NCBI GenBank assembly: GCA_947496215.1
Contig: CANMCF010000030.1
Location: 1-32,620, forward strand
DNA: 32,620 bases
Direction of reading: 5' to 3'
Origin: an uncultured Bizionia sp.
GTDB lineage: Bacteria > Bacteroidota > Bacteroidia > Flavobacteriales > Flavobacteriaceae
The notes beneath the pieces are model-generated. The model ran no database searches. It had not been told where the DNA came from and saw nothing but the letters and a program-made list of their open reading frames with translations. A program made the translations under genes and the position numbers. Each line of letters starts with the position of its first letter. The first letter of the stretch is position 1. This document shows, one piece after another, positions 15,149 through 23,237 of the stretch.

Positions 15149-16840
15149 ATGTCTGACGATAAAAAAGTCATCTTTTCAATGTCTGGTCTCACCAAGACAT
15201 TTCCAGGAGCGAATACACCGGTCTTGAAAAATATTTACCTGAGTTTTTTCTATGGAGCCAAAATTGGGATTTTAGGACTTAATGGTTCTGGGAAATCCAC
15301 ATTGTTGAAAATCATAGCAGGTGTAGATAAAAACTTTCAAGGAGACGTTACATTTCTTCAAGATTACTCGGTGGGTTACTTGGAGCAAGAACCGAAACTG
15401 GATGAAAATAAAACGGTTTTGGAAGTCGTAAAAGAAGGAGCTGCAGAGATAGTGGCCATATTGGACGAGTACAACAAAATCAACGATATGTTTGGCTTGG
15501 AAGAAGTCTATAGCGATGCAGATAAAATGCAAAAGCTTATGGATAGGCAAGCAGTTCTTCAAGATGAGATAGATGCAGCCAATGCATGGGAATTGGACAC
15601 GAAGTTGGAAATAGCAATGGATGCATTGCGTACTCCTGACGGTGACAAGAAAATTGGAGTGCTGTCTGGAGGGGAGCGCCGAAGAGTGGCATTATGTCGT
15701 TTGTTGCTGAAAGAACCAGATGTTTTATTGTTGGATGAGCCTACCAACCACTTGGATGCAGAATCCGTACATTGGTTGGAGCATCATTTGGCACAATATA
15801 AAGGAACGGTAATTGCCGTAACGCATGATAGATACTTTTTGGATAATGTAGCTGGGTGGATTTTGGAATTGGATAGAGGAGAAGGCATACCTTGGAAAGG
15901 GAACTATTCATCTTGGTTAGATCAAAAGTCCAAACGCCTGGCGCAAGAAAGCAAAACAGCATCCAAGCGTCAAAAGACCTTGGAAAGAGAGCTGGAATGG
16001 GTACGTCAAGGAGCAAAAGGACGTCAAACAAAGCAGAAAGCACGTTTGAAGAATTATGATAAATTGATGAGTCAAGACCAAAAGCAATTGGACGAGAAGC
16101 TTGAGATTTACATACCAAATGGGCCTCGTCTAGGAACAAATGTAATTGAAGCTTCTGGAATAAGTAAGGCGTATGACGACAAGTTATTGTATGAAGATTT
16201 GAATTTCAATTTGCCTCAGGCTGGAATTGTTGGAATCATAGGACCAAATGGAGCTGGTAAAACAACGATATTTAGGATGATAATGGGAGAGGAAACTGCA
16301 GATAAAGGTACATTCACCGTTGGTGAAACTGCTAAGATTGCATATGTGGATCAATCACATTCGAACATAGACCCTGAGAAATCAATTTGGCAAAATTTCA
16401 GTGATGAGCAAGATTTGGTCATGATGGGAGGTAAGCAAGTGAATTCCAGAGCTTATTTAAGTAGATTCAATTTTAGTGGAAGTGAACAAAACAAGAAAGT
16501 TAAACTTTTGTCTGGGGGAGAGCGCAATCGTTTGCATTTGGCTATGACATTAAAAGAAGAAGGTAATGTCTTACTTTTGGATGAGCCAACAAATGATTTG
16601 GATGTAAATACCTTAAGAGCATTGGAGGAAGGTTTGGAGAGCTTTGCTGGTTGTGCAGTGGTTATTAGTCACGATCGTTGGTTTCTAGATAGAATATGTA
16701 CTCATATCTTGGCTTTTGAAGGAGATTCTCAAGTATATTTCTTCGAAGGAGGATTTAGTGATTATGAAGAAAACAAAAAACAACGATTAGGAGGTGATTT
16801 AATGCCGAAGCGTATAAAATACAAGAAACTCGTTAGATAA
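15149..16840 (+). CDS. ettA: Energy-dependent translational throttle protein EttA (ABC-F ATPase)
   Basis: 563 residues, close to E. coli EttA (555). There are two ABC cassettes: Walker A GLNGSGKST, signature LSGGERRRVAL, Walker B LLLDEPTNHLD in the first; GPNGAGKTT, LSGGERNRLHL and LLLDEPTNDLD in the second. Between them is the basic linker with RELEWVRQGAKGRQTKQKAR, the P-site-tRNA interaction motif typical of EttA, and the arm insertion sits in domain 1. No membrane part. EttA binds the ribosomal E site and gates the first elongation step according to the ATP/ADP ratio. It forms a unit with the small membrane protein gene before it and ends at the terminator at 16873-16900. Confidence 0.96.
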   Translation: MSDDKKVIFSMSGLTKTFPGANTPVLKNIYLSFFYGAKIGILGLNGSGKSTLLKIIAGVDKNFQGDVTFLQDYSVGYLEQEPKLDENKTVLEVVKEGAAEIVAILDEYNKINDMFGLEEVYSDADKMQKLMDRQAVLQDEIDAANAWELDTKLEIAMDALRTPDGDKKIGVLSGGERRRVALCRLLLKEPDVLLLDEPTNHLDAESVHWLEHHLAQYKGTVIAVTHDRYFLDNVAGWILELDRGEGIPWKGNYSSWLDQKSKRLAQESKTASKRQKTLERELEWVRQGAKGRQTKQKARLKNYDKLMSQDQKQLDEKLEIYIPNGPRLGTNVIEASGISKAYDDKLLYEDLNFNLPQAGIVGIIGPNGAGKTTIFRMIMGEETADKGTFTVGETAKIAYVDQSHSNIDPEKSIWQNFSDEQDLVMMGGKQVNSRAYLSRFNFSGSEQNKKVKLLSGGERNRLHLAMTLKEEGNVLLLDEPTNDLDVNTLRALEEGLESFAGCAVVISHDRWFLDRICTHILAFEGDSQVYFFEGGFSDYEENKKQRLGGDLMPKRIKYKKLVR

Positions 16841-16872
16841 TAATCTCGATCTCGAAGATTATAAGATAAATT

Positions 16873-16900
16873 AAGGCCTGTTATTACAGGCTTTTTTTTA
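16873..16900. terminator. Rho-independent terminator after ettA
   Basis: GCCTGT (16876-16881) and ACAGGC (16886-16891) enclose TATT and are followed by a T-run of eight or more. It lies between ettA and the converging small membrane-protein gene. On the minus strand the downstream bases are less T-rich (AATTTATC), so it serves mainly ettA. Confidence 0.88.
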
Positions 16901-16904
16901 TAAG

Positions 16905-17081
16905 TTATTCTTCTAGCTTTTTTCTTTCCTTGTCCAACTTATAGACATTCATTAAGCTAATTACAAGTAAAATGAAAACAGCAATTAAGGCTATTGAAAG
17001 TATGGCGACCAGTTTTTTTGAAATCAATTCTTCTATGATAGAATTATTGTTGATTAAATAGGATAGTTTGGTAGGTATCAT
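16905..17081 (-). CDS. 58-residue single-pass membrane protein
   Basis: Reading the minus strand from the ATG at 17081 gives 58 codons to a TAA at 16905. The product starts MIPTKLSYLINNNSIIEEL, has one strong membrane helix of about 21 residues (LVAILSIALIAVFILLVISL), and ends in a charged tail (YKLDKERKKLEE). Support comes from a textbook -7 box TATATTTG on the minus strand (17107-17114), about 25 bp upstream of the ATG, and from the coherent helix-plus-charged-tail layout. It converges on ettA. No family recognised; a small regulatory or stress-related membrane peptide is possible. Confidence 0.65.
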   Translation of the reverse strand: MIPTKLSYLINNNSIIEELISKKLVAILSIALIAVFILLVISLMNVYKLDKERKKLEE

Positions 17082-17106
17082 TGATTAAAAGCTAATTCGG
17101 TTGTAA

Positions 17107-17114
17107 CAAATATA
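17107..17114 (-). promoter_or_regulatory. -7 promoter box for the 58-residue membrane protein
   Basis: CAAATATA on the plus strand reads TATATTTG on the minus strand, a perfect match to the Bacteroidota sigma-A -7 consensus TAnnTTTG. A TTTTTTG lies upstream but closer than the usual ~19 bp, so only the -7 element is convincing. Transcription would begin about 15-20 bp before the ATG at 17081. Confidence 0.6.
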
Positions 17115-17372
17115 TAAAAAATACGCAAAAAACCGAATGATTTAAAACTTATTTAATTCATTGTATTTAAAAGCTTTTTAGGGTAATGTTAATTCTTTAA
17201 AAAAGATTAAGTGTTTTTAAAACAGGTTTAAGTGTGTTTTTTGTATCTCTTATTCATGTCAAGGAAGACATCATAGGAGAAATAAAAAGAGGACGATTGT
17301 TATTCGATATTTATTGTAAATAATTAAAATCTTCTTTTAACTTAGCTTCCATAAATCCTTAACTATAAAAAA
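17115..17372 (+). promoter_or_regulatory. Leader region of the envelope-modification operon, with a 21-bp-spaced repeat
   Basis: I see no gene here. TTAAGTGT occurs at 17207-17214 and again at 17228-17235, exactly 21 bp apart, with similar flanks (GATTAAGTGTTTTT and GTTTAAGTGTGTTT). The spacing matches the phased repeats before the three vWA/plug genes, but the sequence differs, and no convincing -7 box lies at the same distance downstream. A possible start region is TTG at about 17298 with TAAATAAT some 17 bp further. No terminator or riboswitch structure is evident. Confidence 0.35.
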
Positions 17373-19007
17373 TTGATTAAAAACATTAAGCTGAATATTA
17401 AAGCCTTGACTAGTTTAATTTTGATAATGAGTTATCCATTTATCATAGTTGTTGCGATAGGATGGTTTTTAATCCCTTATTTAATAGACTATTTGAGAGA
17501 AGTTGTAGCTTTTGTCCTTTTTACTTCTATTTTCATTGGATTGGTTTTGGCAGTAAAAAGCATAGTTTTAAAGAAGTGGGTAGTGATCCTTTCTTTGTGG
17601 ATGTTGTCTATGTTTGCTTTTGTAAAACTATCATTTTATTATCTTTTTGGAGCTAAATTGAGTAGTTCTTCTGTTTTCGTGTTTTTTGAAACAAACTATA
17701 ATGAAGCATCCGAGTTCATAAGTAGCTATTTTAATGCTCAAATGATAATGTTGGCCTTTTTTTGTTTTATTTACCCGATTTTTTATTCTTTTATCATTGG
17801 TTGTAATCTTAAAAAAAAATATTTATCGAGTTTTCATTTGCATGCAAATGAAATAAGATTGTTGTCGGTGTTGTTGATACTTCTATCCAGCATTGTATTA
17901 CAAAGAAGGTTTAAGGCAGAAAGCATAGTTTTTACATTGTCAAAATCAATAGAGGAGTACAAGGAAACCAAGGCAAACATTAGAAAGGATTTGGCTCAAG
18001 AAACCAATCCCAACCTATCTGTGGTTGCTAGTACAAGTAATTCGCAAGTTGGAGTCGTCATAATAGGAGAAGCTACATCAAGATGGCATATGCAATTGTA
18101 TGGTTACAATAGGGAAACCAATCCCTTGTTGACAGAAATTAAAAGTGAATTGCTCATTTTCAATGATGTCATAGCTCCAAACGTTATGACAATAAGGTCT
18201 TTGGAAAAAGCATTGACGTTGAAGTGTTATGAGGATTTCAATGTCGAAAACAATTTTTCGGTAGTGCAATTGGCAAACCAAGCTGATTTTGAAACTTTTT
18301 GGATTTCAAATCAAGAACCAGTTGGGTACACCGAAAGTATTCCAACAATTATTGGAAGTGCAGCAAAAGTCAAGGAGTTTATAGCCACAGATGATTACAA
18401 CTACACCATTTATGATGAAAATTTGTTGCCACATATTAGTTCTGCTCTAAAGAGCAAGGGGGAACGAAAAATTATTTTTGTTCATTTAATAGGAACGCAT
18501 AGAGTCTATAATAGACGCTACCCTGTTGAATATGAGTATTTCACTGGTGTAAATGAGAAGACTAAGTATAAAACTGAATACTCAAAAAGCAAAGTGAACG
18601 AGTATGACAATGCAATACGGTATAATGATTATGTGGTTAGGGAAATTATAGAACAAGTTAAATCCATAAATGAAAATAGCTTTGTTGTCTACTTTTCAGA
18701 TCATGGAGATGATGTTTTCGATACCCAAGATTTTGTGGGGCATCATAGTAGCAAAGCTTCAAAGCCTATGTATGACATTCCTTTTTTGGCTTGGTTTTCG
18801 GAGAAATACAAATTGGAAAACCCTAGATTAGATTCTGTTGCCAACAATCTCGATAAGTCCTATGCTCTTGAAGATTTCATATATGGCTTTTCAGATTTGA
18901 TAGATGTGGATTTTAAAGCCAATGATAGTAGCAGAAGCATCTTTAACAAAGACTATGAGATTAAAAAAAGATGGATAAGAAATGAGATAGATTATGATAA
19001 ATGGTAA
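17373..19007 (+). CDS. CptA/EptC-like phosphoethanolamine transferase, copy 1
   Basis: 544 residues. I use the TTG start at 17373 because the N-terminus from there aligns with the downstream paralogue (IKNIKLNIKALTSL / KKYIKPLIDLTF) before the shared YPF.I...GWFL segment; the next ATG (17430) would cut it off. Residues ~12-180 hold about five membrane helices. The rest is a sulfatase-fold periplasmic domain: IGEATSRWHMQLYGYNRETNP, with T235 the likely nucleophile (CptA-type GESTxxxxMxLYGYxRxTxP), FVHLIGTHRVYNRRYP and FSDHGDDVF for metal binding. Such enzymes move phosphoethanolamine from phosphatidylethanolamine to lipid A core sugars or proteins at the outer face of the inner membrane. A234 replaces the usual Ser next to the nucleophile. 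First gene of a tight four-gene unit (15 bp to the next). Confidence 0.88.
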   Translation: MIKNIKLNIKALTSLILIMSYPFIIVVAIGWFLIPYLIDYLREVVAFVLFTSIFIGLVLAVKSIVLKKWVVILSLWMLSMFAFVKLSFYYLFGAKLSSSSVFVFFETNYNEASEFISSYFNAQMIMLAFFCFIYPIFYSFIIGCNLKKKYLSSFHLHANEIRLLSVLLILLSSIVLQRRFKAESIVFTLSKSIEEYKETKANIRKDLAQETNPNLSVVASTSNSQVGVVIIGEATSRWHMQLYGYNRETNPLLTEIKSELLIFNDVIAPNVMTIRSLEKALTLKCYEDFNVENNFSVVQLANQADFETFWISNQEPVGYTESIPTIIGSAAKVKEFIATDDYNYTIYDENLLPHISSALKSKGERKIIFVHLIGTHRVYNRRYPVEYEYFTGVNEKTKYKTEYSKSKVNEYDNAIRYNDYVVREIIEQVKSINENSFVVYFSDHGDDVFDTQDFVGHHSSKASKPMYDIPFLAWFSEKYKLENPRLDSVANNLDKSYALEDFIYGFSDLIDVDFKANDSSRSIFNKDYEIKKRWIRNEIDYDKW

Positions 19008-19022
19008 GTAGTGTCTAAGTAG

Positions 19023-20621
19023 ATGAAAAAATATATAAAGCCTTTGATTGATTTGACATTTGTCGTTGGCTATCCCTTTTTGATCATTATGATTGTGGGA
19101 TGGTTTTTAATGCCACATTTGAAAGGGTATCTAAAGGAAGTCTTGGCCTTTGCTTTTTTAACACTTATTTTTTTGAGTACAATATTGCTGATCTCAAATT
19201 TGAAAATCAGAAAATTGCTCATTATGTTTTCTACTTCTGCTCTTGCAATGTTAGCGGTCATAAAACTCAGTTTTTATGCTAATTATGGAGTTAAGATAAG
19301 TCCGTCTGCGTTGTTTGTTATTTTTGAGACCAATGCTCCGGAAGCTTCAGATTTTTTGTTTCAATATGTCACATTTAAAGTTTTGTTGATAATCCTTATT
19401 TTGATGCTGCCTCTTCTTGTGATTGCCAAGAAAATGTATTTTCATAAAATGTCAACTATAAACAACTTGAGGTTTTGGAGTTTTTATTTTAAAGAGCATA
19501 TACTTAGAATATTGTGTATTATGACCATGTTTGGAGCTTTCTTTTGCATTCAATGGAAGCTTAAAGAAGAAAACCTTTTCATCAATAGTTCCAGTTCTTT
19601 TTCAGAATACAAAAAAACCAAAGCGAGTTTGAAAAAGGATTTGGCACAGCCTTTTAGCAATTACGTTAAAAAGGTGTCATCTAAGGATGAGGCACAAACA
19701 TATGTCGTTATAATTGGAGAGTCTACTTCAAATTGGCATATGCAATTGTATGGATATGATAGAGAAACAAACCCATTGTTGACTGAAATTAAAGATGAAC
19801 TATTGGTTTTTGACAGTGTGATTACTCCAGATGTACATACCATTTCGGCATTGGACAAGATTTTGACGCAATCTGATGGCGAAACACCATATAAAAAGAA
19901 GAACACATCAATGGTTCAATTGGCCAATGCGGCAGGTTTTTCCACATATTGGATTTCTAACCAAAGACCTGTTGGCATTTATGAAAGTATCCCAACCTTA
20001 ATAGGTTCTGCTGCGAATCATCGATATTTTTTAAATTCGGATAATTCGGATTATGATATTTACGATGAGGTTCTCTTGCCTGCTTTAAAAGAAGTCCTGA
20101 GTTCCAATGTAAATGATAAAAAAATGATATTCATGCATTTGATAGGTACGCATGGTGATTATAAAAGACGCTATCCAAAGAAGTTCAATTACTTTGAAGA
20201 TCAGGTAAATGGTAAAAAACTTGATTCAAAGGAACTGGCAATAGCCAATCATTATGACAATGCAGTAAGATACAATGATTTTATCGTAAGGTCCATAATT
20301 GAAAGCGTGAGAGAGACGAATGGAAATAGTTATGTCGTTTATTTTTCTGATCATGGAGATGAAGTATACGATACAATGCAATGGGTTGGCCATGACAAGT
20401 ATCGAAAGACACCTCCTATGTATGAAATACCATTTTTAGTTTGGGTTTCGGAAAAATACAAGGATGAGAATAACTTTTCTAAAGAGTTTGTTCATTTTAC
20501 TGGAAGAAAATACAATTTGGAGGATTTTATTCATAGCTTTTCTAATCTAAGTCAAATAGACTACGAAGGTTATGATGATGAGAGAAGTATCTTTAGCACA
20601 AATTTTAAATTAAAGCCTTAA
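19023..20621 (+). CDS. CptA/EptC-like phosphoethanolamine transferase, copy 2
   Basis: 532 residues, clearly paralogous to the preceding gene over its full length. Membrane helices occupy ~8-180. The catalytic strand is IGESTSNWHMQLYGYDRETNP, with T235 as likely nucleophile and the standard GEST form. FMHLIGTHGDYKRRYP and FSDHGDEVYD supply the other metal-binding residues, and VGHDKYRKTPPMYEIPFLVW follows as in the family. Two such enzymes in tandem suggests two acceptors or two positions on one surface glycan, or donor differences; which is unknown. It begins 15 bp after copy 1 and the next gene begins 3 bp after its stop, so they are almost certainly co-transcribed. Confidence 0.9.
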   Translation: MKKYIKPLIDLTFVVGYPFLIIMIVGWFLMPHLKGYLKEVLAFAFLTLIFLSTILLISNLKIRKLLIMFSTSALAMLAVIKLSFYANYGVKISPSALFVIFETNAPEASDFLFQYVTFKVLLIILILMLPLLVIAKKMYFHKMSTINNLRFWSFYFKEHILRILCIMTMFGAFFCIQWKLKEENLFINSSSSFSEYKKTKASLKKDLAQPFSNYVKKVSSKDEAQTYVVIIGESTSNWHMQLYGYDRETNPLLTEIKDELLVFDSVITPDVHTISALDKILTQSDGETPYKKKNTSMVQLANAAGFSTYWISNQRPVGIYESIPTLIGSAANHRYFLNSDNSDYDIYDEVLLPALKEVLSSNVNDKKMIFMHLIGTHGDYKRRYPKKFNYFEDQVNGKKLDSKELAIANHYDNAVRYNDFIVRSIIESVRETNGNSYVVYFSDHGDEVYDTMQWVGHDKYRKTPPMYEIPFLVWVSEKYKDENNFSKEFVHFTGRKYNLEDFIHSFSNLSQIDYEGYDDERSIFSTNFKLKP

Positions 20622-20624
20622 TTA

Positions 20625-21392
20625 ATGTCCAACAAGAATAGAGTGATGACAAAGCGAAACAAAATAAGGGCAGGTCTATTTTTGCTTTTATTCGTGTTGA
20701 TATATTCATACCGTTTCAGTCCATACAAAATTGAAGGCTTGGGATTTAATGATAAAGTTTTTCCTCATAAAGTCAACAGTGTTGATAGGTTGAATTCTGC
20801 ATTGCGTTATTACGAAGGTGTCGAGTTGGATCTTGTATATGTCCCTGAAAAGAATGTGTTGGATGTGAATCACCCACCAGACAATTCCATAAGCTTAAAT
20901 TTCGAAACCTATTTAAATGCCATAGGTGATGATGAATACCCCTTTTTATGGTTGGATATCAAAGATTTGAATTTAGACAATCAGATTCAAGTTTTCGATA
21001 GATTGAATGCTTTGTTCAATCAGAGAAGCTATCCAAAGCACAAAGTGTTGATAGAAACACAGCATCCTGAATCCTTGCCGATGTTCACAAAAGAAGGTTA
21101 TGTGACTAGTTATTATTTAAAGGGAGGAATGAGGAGTTTGGATGAAAATGAATTAAAGCAAGAAGTGGATGAGATTTCTCTTATCTTGAAAGGACAACCA
21201 GAAATAGGTATTTCCTTTACGTATGAGGACTATTACATTTTAAAGGAGCATTTTCCTGAGAGAACAAAATACACATGGGCCATAATGTCCCCATATGATT
21301 TTTTGAAGTTCGGTAAGGTAAAGGCGATCGTTGAAGATGAGACGGTGGCCATAATGCTTTCTAGCTATAAAACACTTAAAGGAAATCGTTAA
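20625..21392 (+). CDS. Membrane-anchored GDPD/menorin (FAM151)-like protein
   Basis: 255 residues. An uncleaved anchor or signal (~residues 15-29, AGLFLLLFVLIYSY) precedes a domain that begins FPHKVNSVDRL (H48, N51), then YEGVELDLVYV (E67, D69) and VNHPPDNSISL (H83). The order H..NS - E.D - HPP is that of the GDPD-like TIM-barrel group that includes animal FAM151/menorin (DUF2181). The family belongs with glycerophosphodiester phosphodiesterases, so an acidic-metal phosphodiesterase site is plausible, but enzymatic activity is not shown for all members. LWLDIKDLN follows the third strand as expected. It starts 3 bp after the second transferase, so it may process phosphoethanolamine-containing substrates or lipid by-products on the periplasmic side; that is inference from context. 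Confidence 0.72.
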   Translation: MSNKNRVMTKRNKIRAGLFLLLFVLIYSYRFSPYKIEGLGFNDKVFPHKVNSVDRLNSALRYYEGVELDLVYVPEKNVLDVNHPPDNSISLNFETYLNAIGDDEYPFLWLDIKDLNLDNQIQVFDRLNALFNQRSYPKHKVLIETQHPESLPMFTKEGYVTSYYLKGGMRSLDENELKQEVDEISLILKGQPEIGISFTYEDYYILKEHFPERTKYTWAIMSPYDFLKFGKVKAIVEDETVAIMLSSYKTLKGNR

Positions 21393-21415
21393 TTTAAGCG
21401 CAAACCAATTAATAG

Positions 21416-22498
21416 ATGATTAAATCAATATCTAAGCAGGACACCCTGTTTTTAAAGGGGATTAGTATTTTTTGTGTTATTACCCATAATTTCTTTCATT
21501 GGATAAACCCTATGATTGGAGAGAACGAGTTTAACTTCAAGGCAGAATACTTTACAAATTTCATAACCAACATGAGTTTGGATCCATCCAGTTCATTTCA
21601 ATTCATTTCATCCTATTTGGTGCATTATGGAGTTCAGTTGTTTATTTTTTGCAGTGGATATGGGCTTTCTGTTGCTTATGGAAGGCAAAATATAGATTAT
21701 TGGAAATTTATAAAGAAGAGGTTGATTAAACTATATCCGGTTTTTACGATTGCTTTATGTGCATTGATAATTTACAAGTATGTTATCTTTAAAACAGAAT
21801 TTACGACGGAAACAGTAAAGGATATAGTTTTAAGGTATACTTTGATTGCGAATTTTGTCCCAGGAAAAGTTTTTGTATTGTCAGGACCTTATTGGTTTTA
21901 TTCAATGATAGTGCAATTGTATTTGTGCTTTCCTCTTTTAATGTGGTTGCACAAAAAGAGGAAATATGGTTTGTGGGTCGTATTGGTAGCTAGTTGTATA
22001 TTCATCCTACTGACCAATGATTATTTTTCTTCAATGAAATTAAGTTTATATTATGGTTTTGTTGGAAATCTTCCTGTTTTTGTGATAGGTATGTTGTTTG
22101 CATTAAAAGGACAGGCGCTTACCAATAAACCCAAGTTGGTTGTTATTTTGTCTTTTATTGTATTTGGTCTAGGGCAGTTTACCCCATTCTTTTGGCATTT
22201 TACTCAATTGGCCTTCATTTTATTCTCTGTGCCTTTGTTGATGAAATTGTACAAATATCTTTCAAGTCAAGGTATGACTCGTTTTTTGATATTCACAGGA
22301 GGAATATCCATGTATATTTTTGCTGTTAATGGATTTATGAGGACACCTTGGGTGTATTGGGCTAATGCAGCACCTTCCAAAGCTTATGTCTATATATATG
22401 CTTTGGCGTATTTTGTTAGTGTCTTTGTAGCAGCACTGGTTATAAAAAAGATAGAGAAGCACGTTTTGAAAATATTGAAACTCGACTCCAACAAATAG
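21416..22498 (+). CDS. Acyltransferase family 3 (OafA-type) membrane protein
   Basis: 360 residues with about ten membrane helices. The N-terminus FLKGISIFCVITHNFFHW holds the basic-residue/His motif of acyltransferase-3 proteins (usually R..a...V...H), FCSGYGLSVAYG is the helix with the common F..SG..L pattern, and FIKKRLIKLYPVF matches the family's f...R..Ri.P. These enzymes O-acylate sugars of lipopolysaccharide, exopolysaccharide or peptidoglycan at the membrane. It is the last gene of the four-gene group, 23 bp after the menorin-like gene, and ends inside a perfect palindrome. The group's theme is therefore modification of a surface glycan or lipid with phosphoethanolamine and acyl groups. 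Confidence 0.88.
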   Translation: MIKSISKQDTLFLKGISIFCVITHNFFHWINPMIGENEFNFKAEYFTNFITNMSLDPSSSFQFISSYLVHYGVQLFIFCSGYGLSVAYGRQNIDYWKFIKKRLIKLYPVFTIALCALIIYKYVIFKTEFTTETVKDIVLRYTLIANFVPGKVFVLSGPYWFYSMIVQLYLCFPLLMWLHKKRKYGLWVVLVASCIFILLTNDYFSSMKLSLYYGFVGNLPVFVIGMLFALKGQALTNKPKLVVILSFIVFGLGQFTPFFWHFTQLAFILFSVPLLMKLYKYLSSQGMTRFLIFTGGISMYIFAVNGFMRTPWVYWANAAPSKAYVYIYALAYFVSVFVAALVIKKIEKHVLKILKLDSNK

Positions 22499-22523
22499 TA
22501 TTTAAATACTATTTGTTCTTTTT
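22490..22523. terminator. Perfect 28-bp palindrome shared by two converging genes, acting as terminator
   Basis: AACAAATAGTATTT (22490-22503) is followed directly by its exact reverse complement (22504-22517). The TAG stop of the acyltransferase (22496-22498) and the TAG stop of the opposite gene (22509-22511, minus strand) sit at mirror positions, and both proteins therefore end in Asn-Lys. Five T follow at 22519-22523, so it can terminate the plus-strand operon; the minus-strand exit has no T-run. Confidence 0.7.
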
Positions 22524-23237
22524 GAAAATGGGAATCAAATATGAAATGGTATAACCATAGCCAACTCCGATTCCGCTACTATCGAAGGTTTTGTTGAAAC
22601 CAGGTATATACAGGTTTTCGAAATTTTCTGGTGTGTCTTGAGATACAAGTCCTTTAAGTTGTGCATTGATGCCTATGAAGAGATTATTGAGTATTTCGGC
22701 TTTGATACCTATTATCAACTCTACCCATATAGCAGACAAACCATCGAATTTCACAACTTCGCTGGAAGTAAATTGAGGTGTCCAAAATTGATCTTGAGCA
22801 TACACCGTATAACTATTTCGTTGTTGGGAAAAGGTACTGAAACCTCCTCTAAAACCAGCATAGATCATATTTTCCATATCTAGCCAGTTCGTGTACATAT
22901 TGTAGTCAAAACCAGCTTTAAAATAGCTTCCTGAAGCTGTAGCACTAAGAAAATCTGTACTTGTGGTTTTTTCTTCTGTTCCAATTTCTCCAGCCAAGTA
23001 CCAGGTTTTTGTTAGCCTGTAATCTCCATTCAACTCGAAGCCTTTATAATCATCATCAAGAAATGAGCGGACCAACTTGCTTACATCGGCTCCAATGCGC
23101 AAACCGTATTTTTGCTCAATTTTAATAGAGTCATTTTTAGTTTCAGAAATAGATTCATCTTGTGCATTTACCTTAACACAAAGCAAAAGCATTATAAAAC
23201 TACTAATGGCGTATGTTAATGTGTGTTTCAGTTTCAT
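22509..23237 (-). CDS. DUF6048-family outer-membrane-type protein
   Basis: 242 residues. Signal peptide MKLKHTLTYAISSFIMLLLC...NAQ. The body alternates aromatic and polar residues in strands (GLRIGADVSKL, YLAGEIGTEEK, GSYFKAGFDYNMY, IYAGFRGGFSTF, VELIIGIKAEIL, IGVGYGYTISYLIPIF), the pattern of a small outer-membrane beta-barrel. I recognise the type as DUF6048, which in flavobacteria sits directly after a DUF6452 gene, as here. Its start overlaps the end of that gene by 35 bp, so the two are co-translated. Function unknown; an envelope-maintenance role is likely given how widely the pair is kept. Confidence 0.85.
   Translation of the reverse strand: MKLKHTLTYAISSFIMLLLCVKVNAQDESISETKNDSIKIEQKYGLRIGADVSKLVRSFLDDDYKGFELNGDYRLTKTWYLAGEIGTEEKTTSTDFLSATASGSYFKAGFDYNMYTNWLDMENMIYAGFRGGFSTFSQQRNSYTVYAQDQFWTPQFTSSEVVKFDGLSAIWVELIIGIKAEILNNLFIGINAQLKGLVSQDTPENFENLYIPGFNKTFDSSGIGVGYGYTISYLIPIFKKNK

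Noticed and set aside
15741-16139. 132-codon minus-strand frame inside ettA
   Set aside because: Shadow frame opposite conserved ABC-F sequence, no supporting signals.
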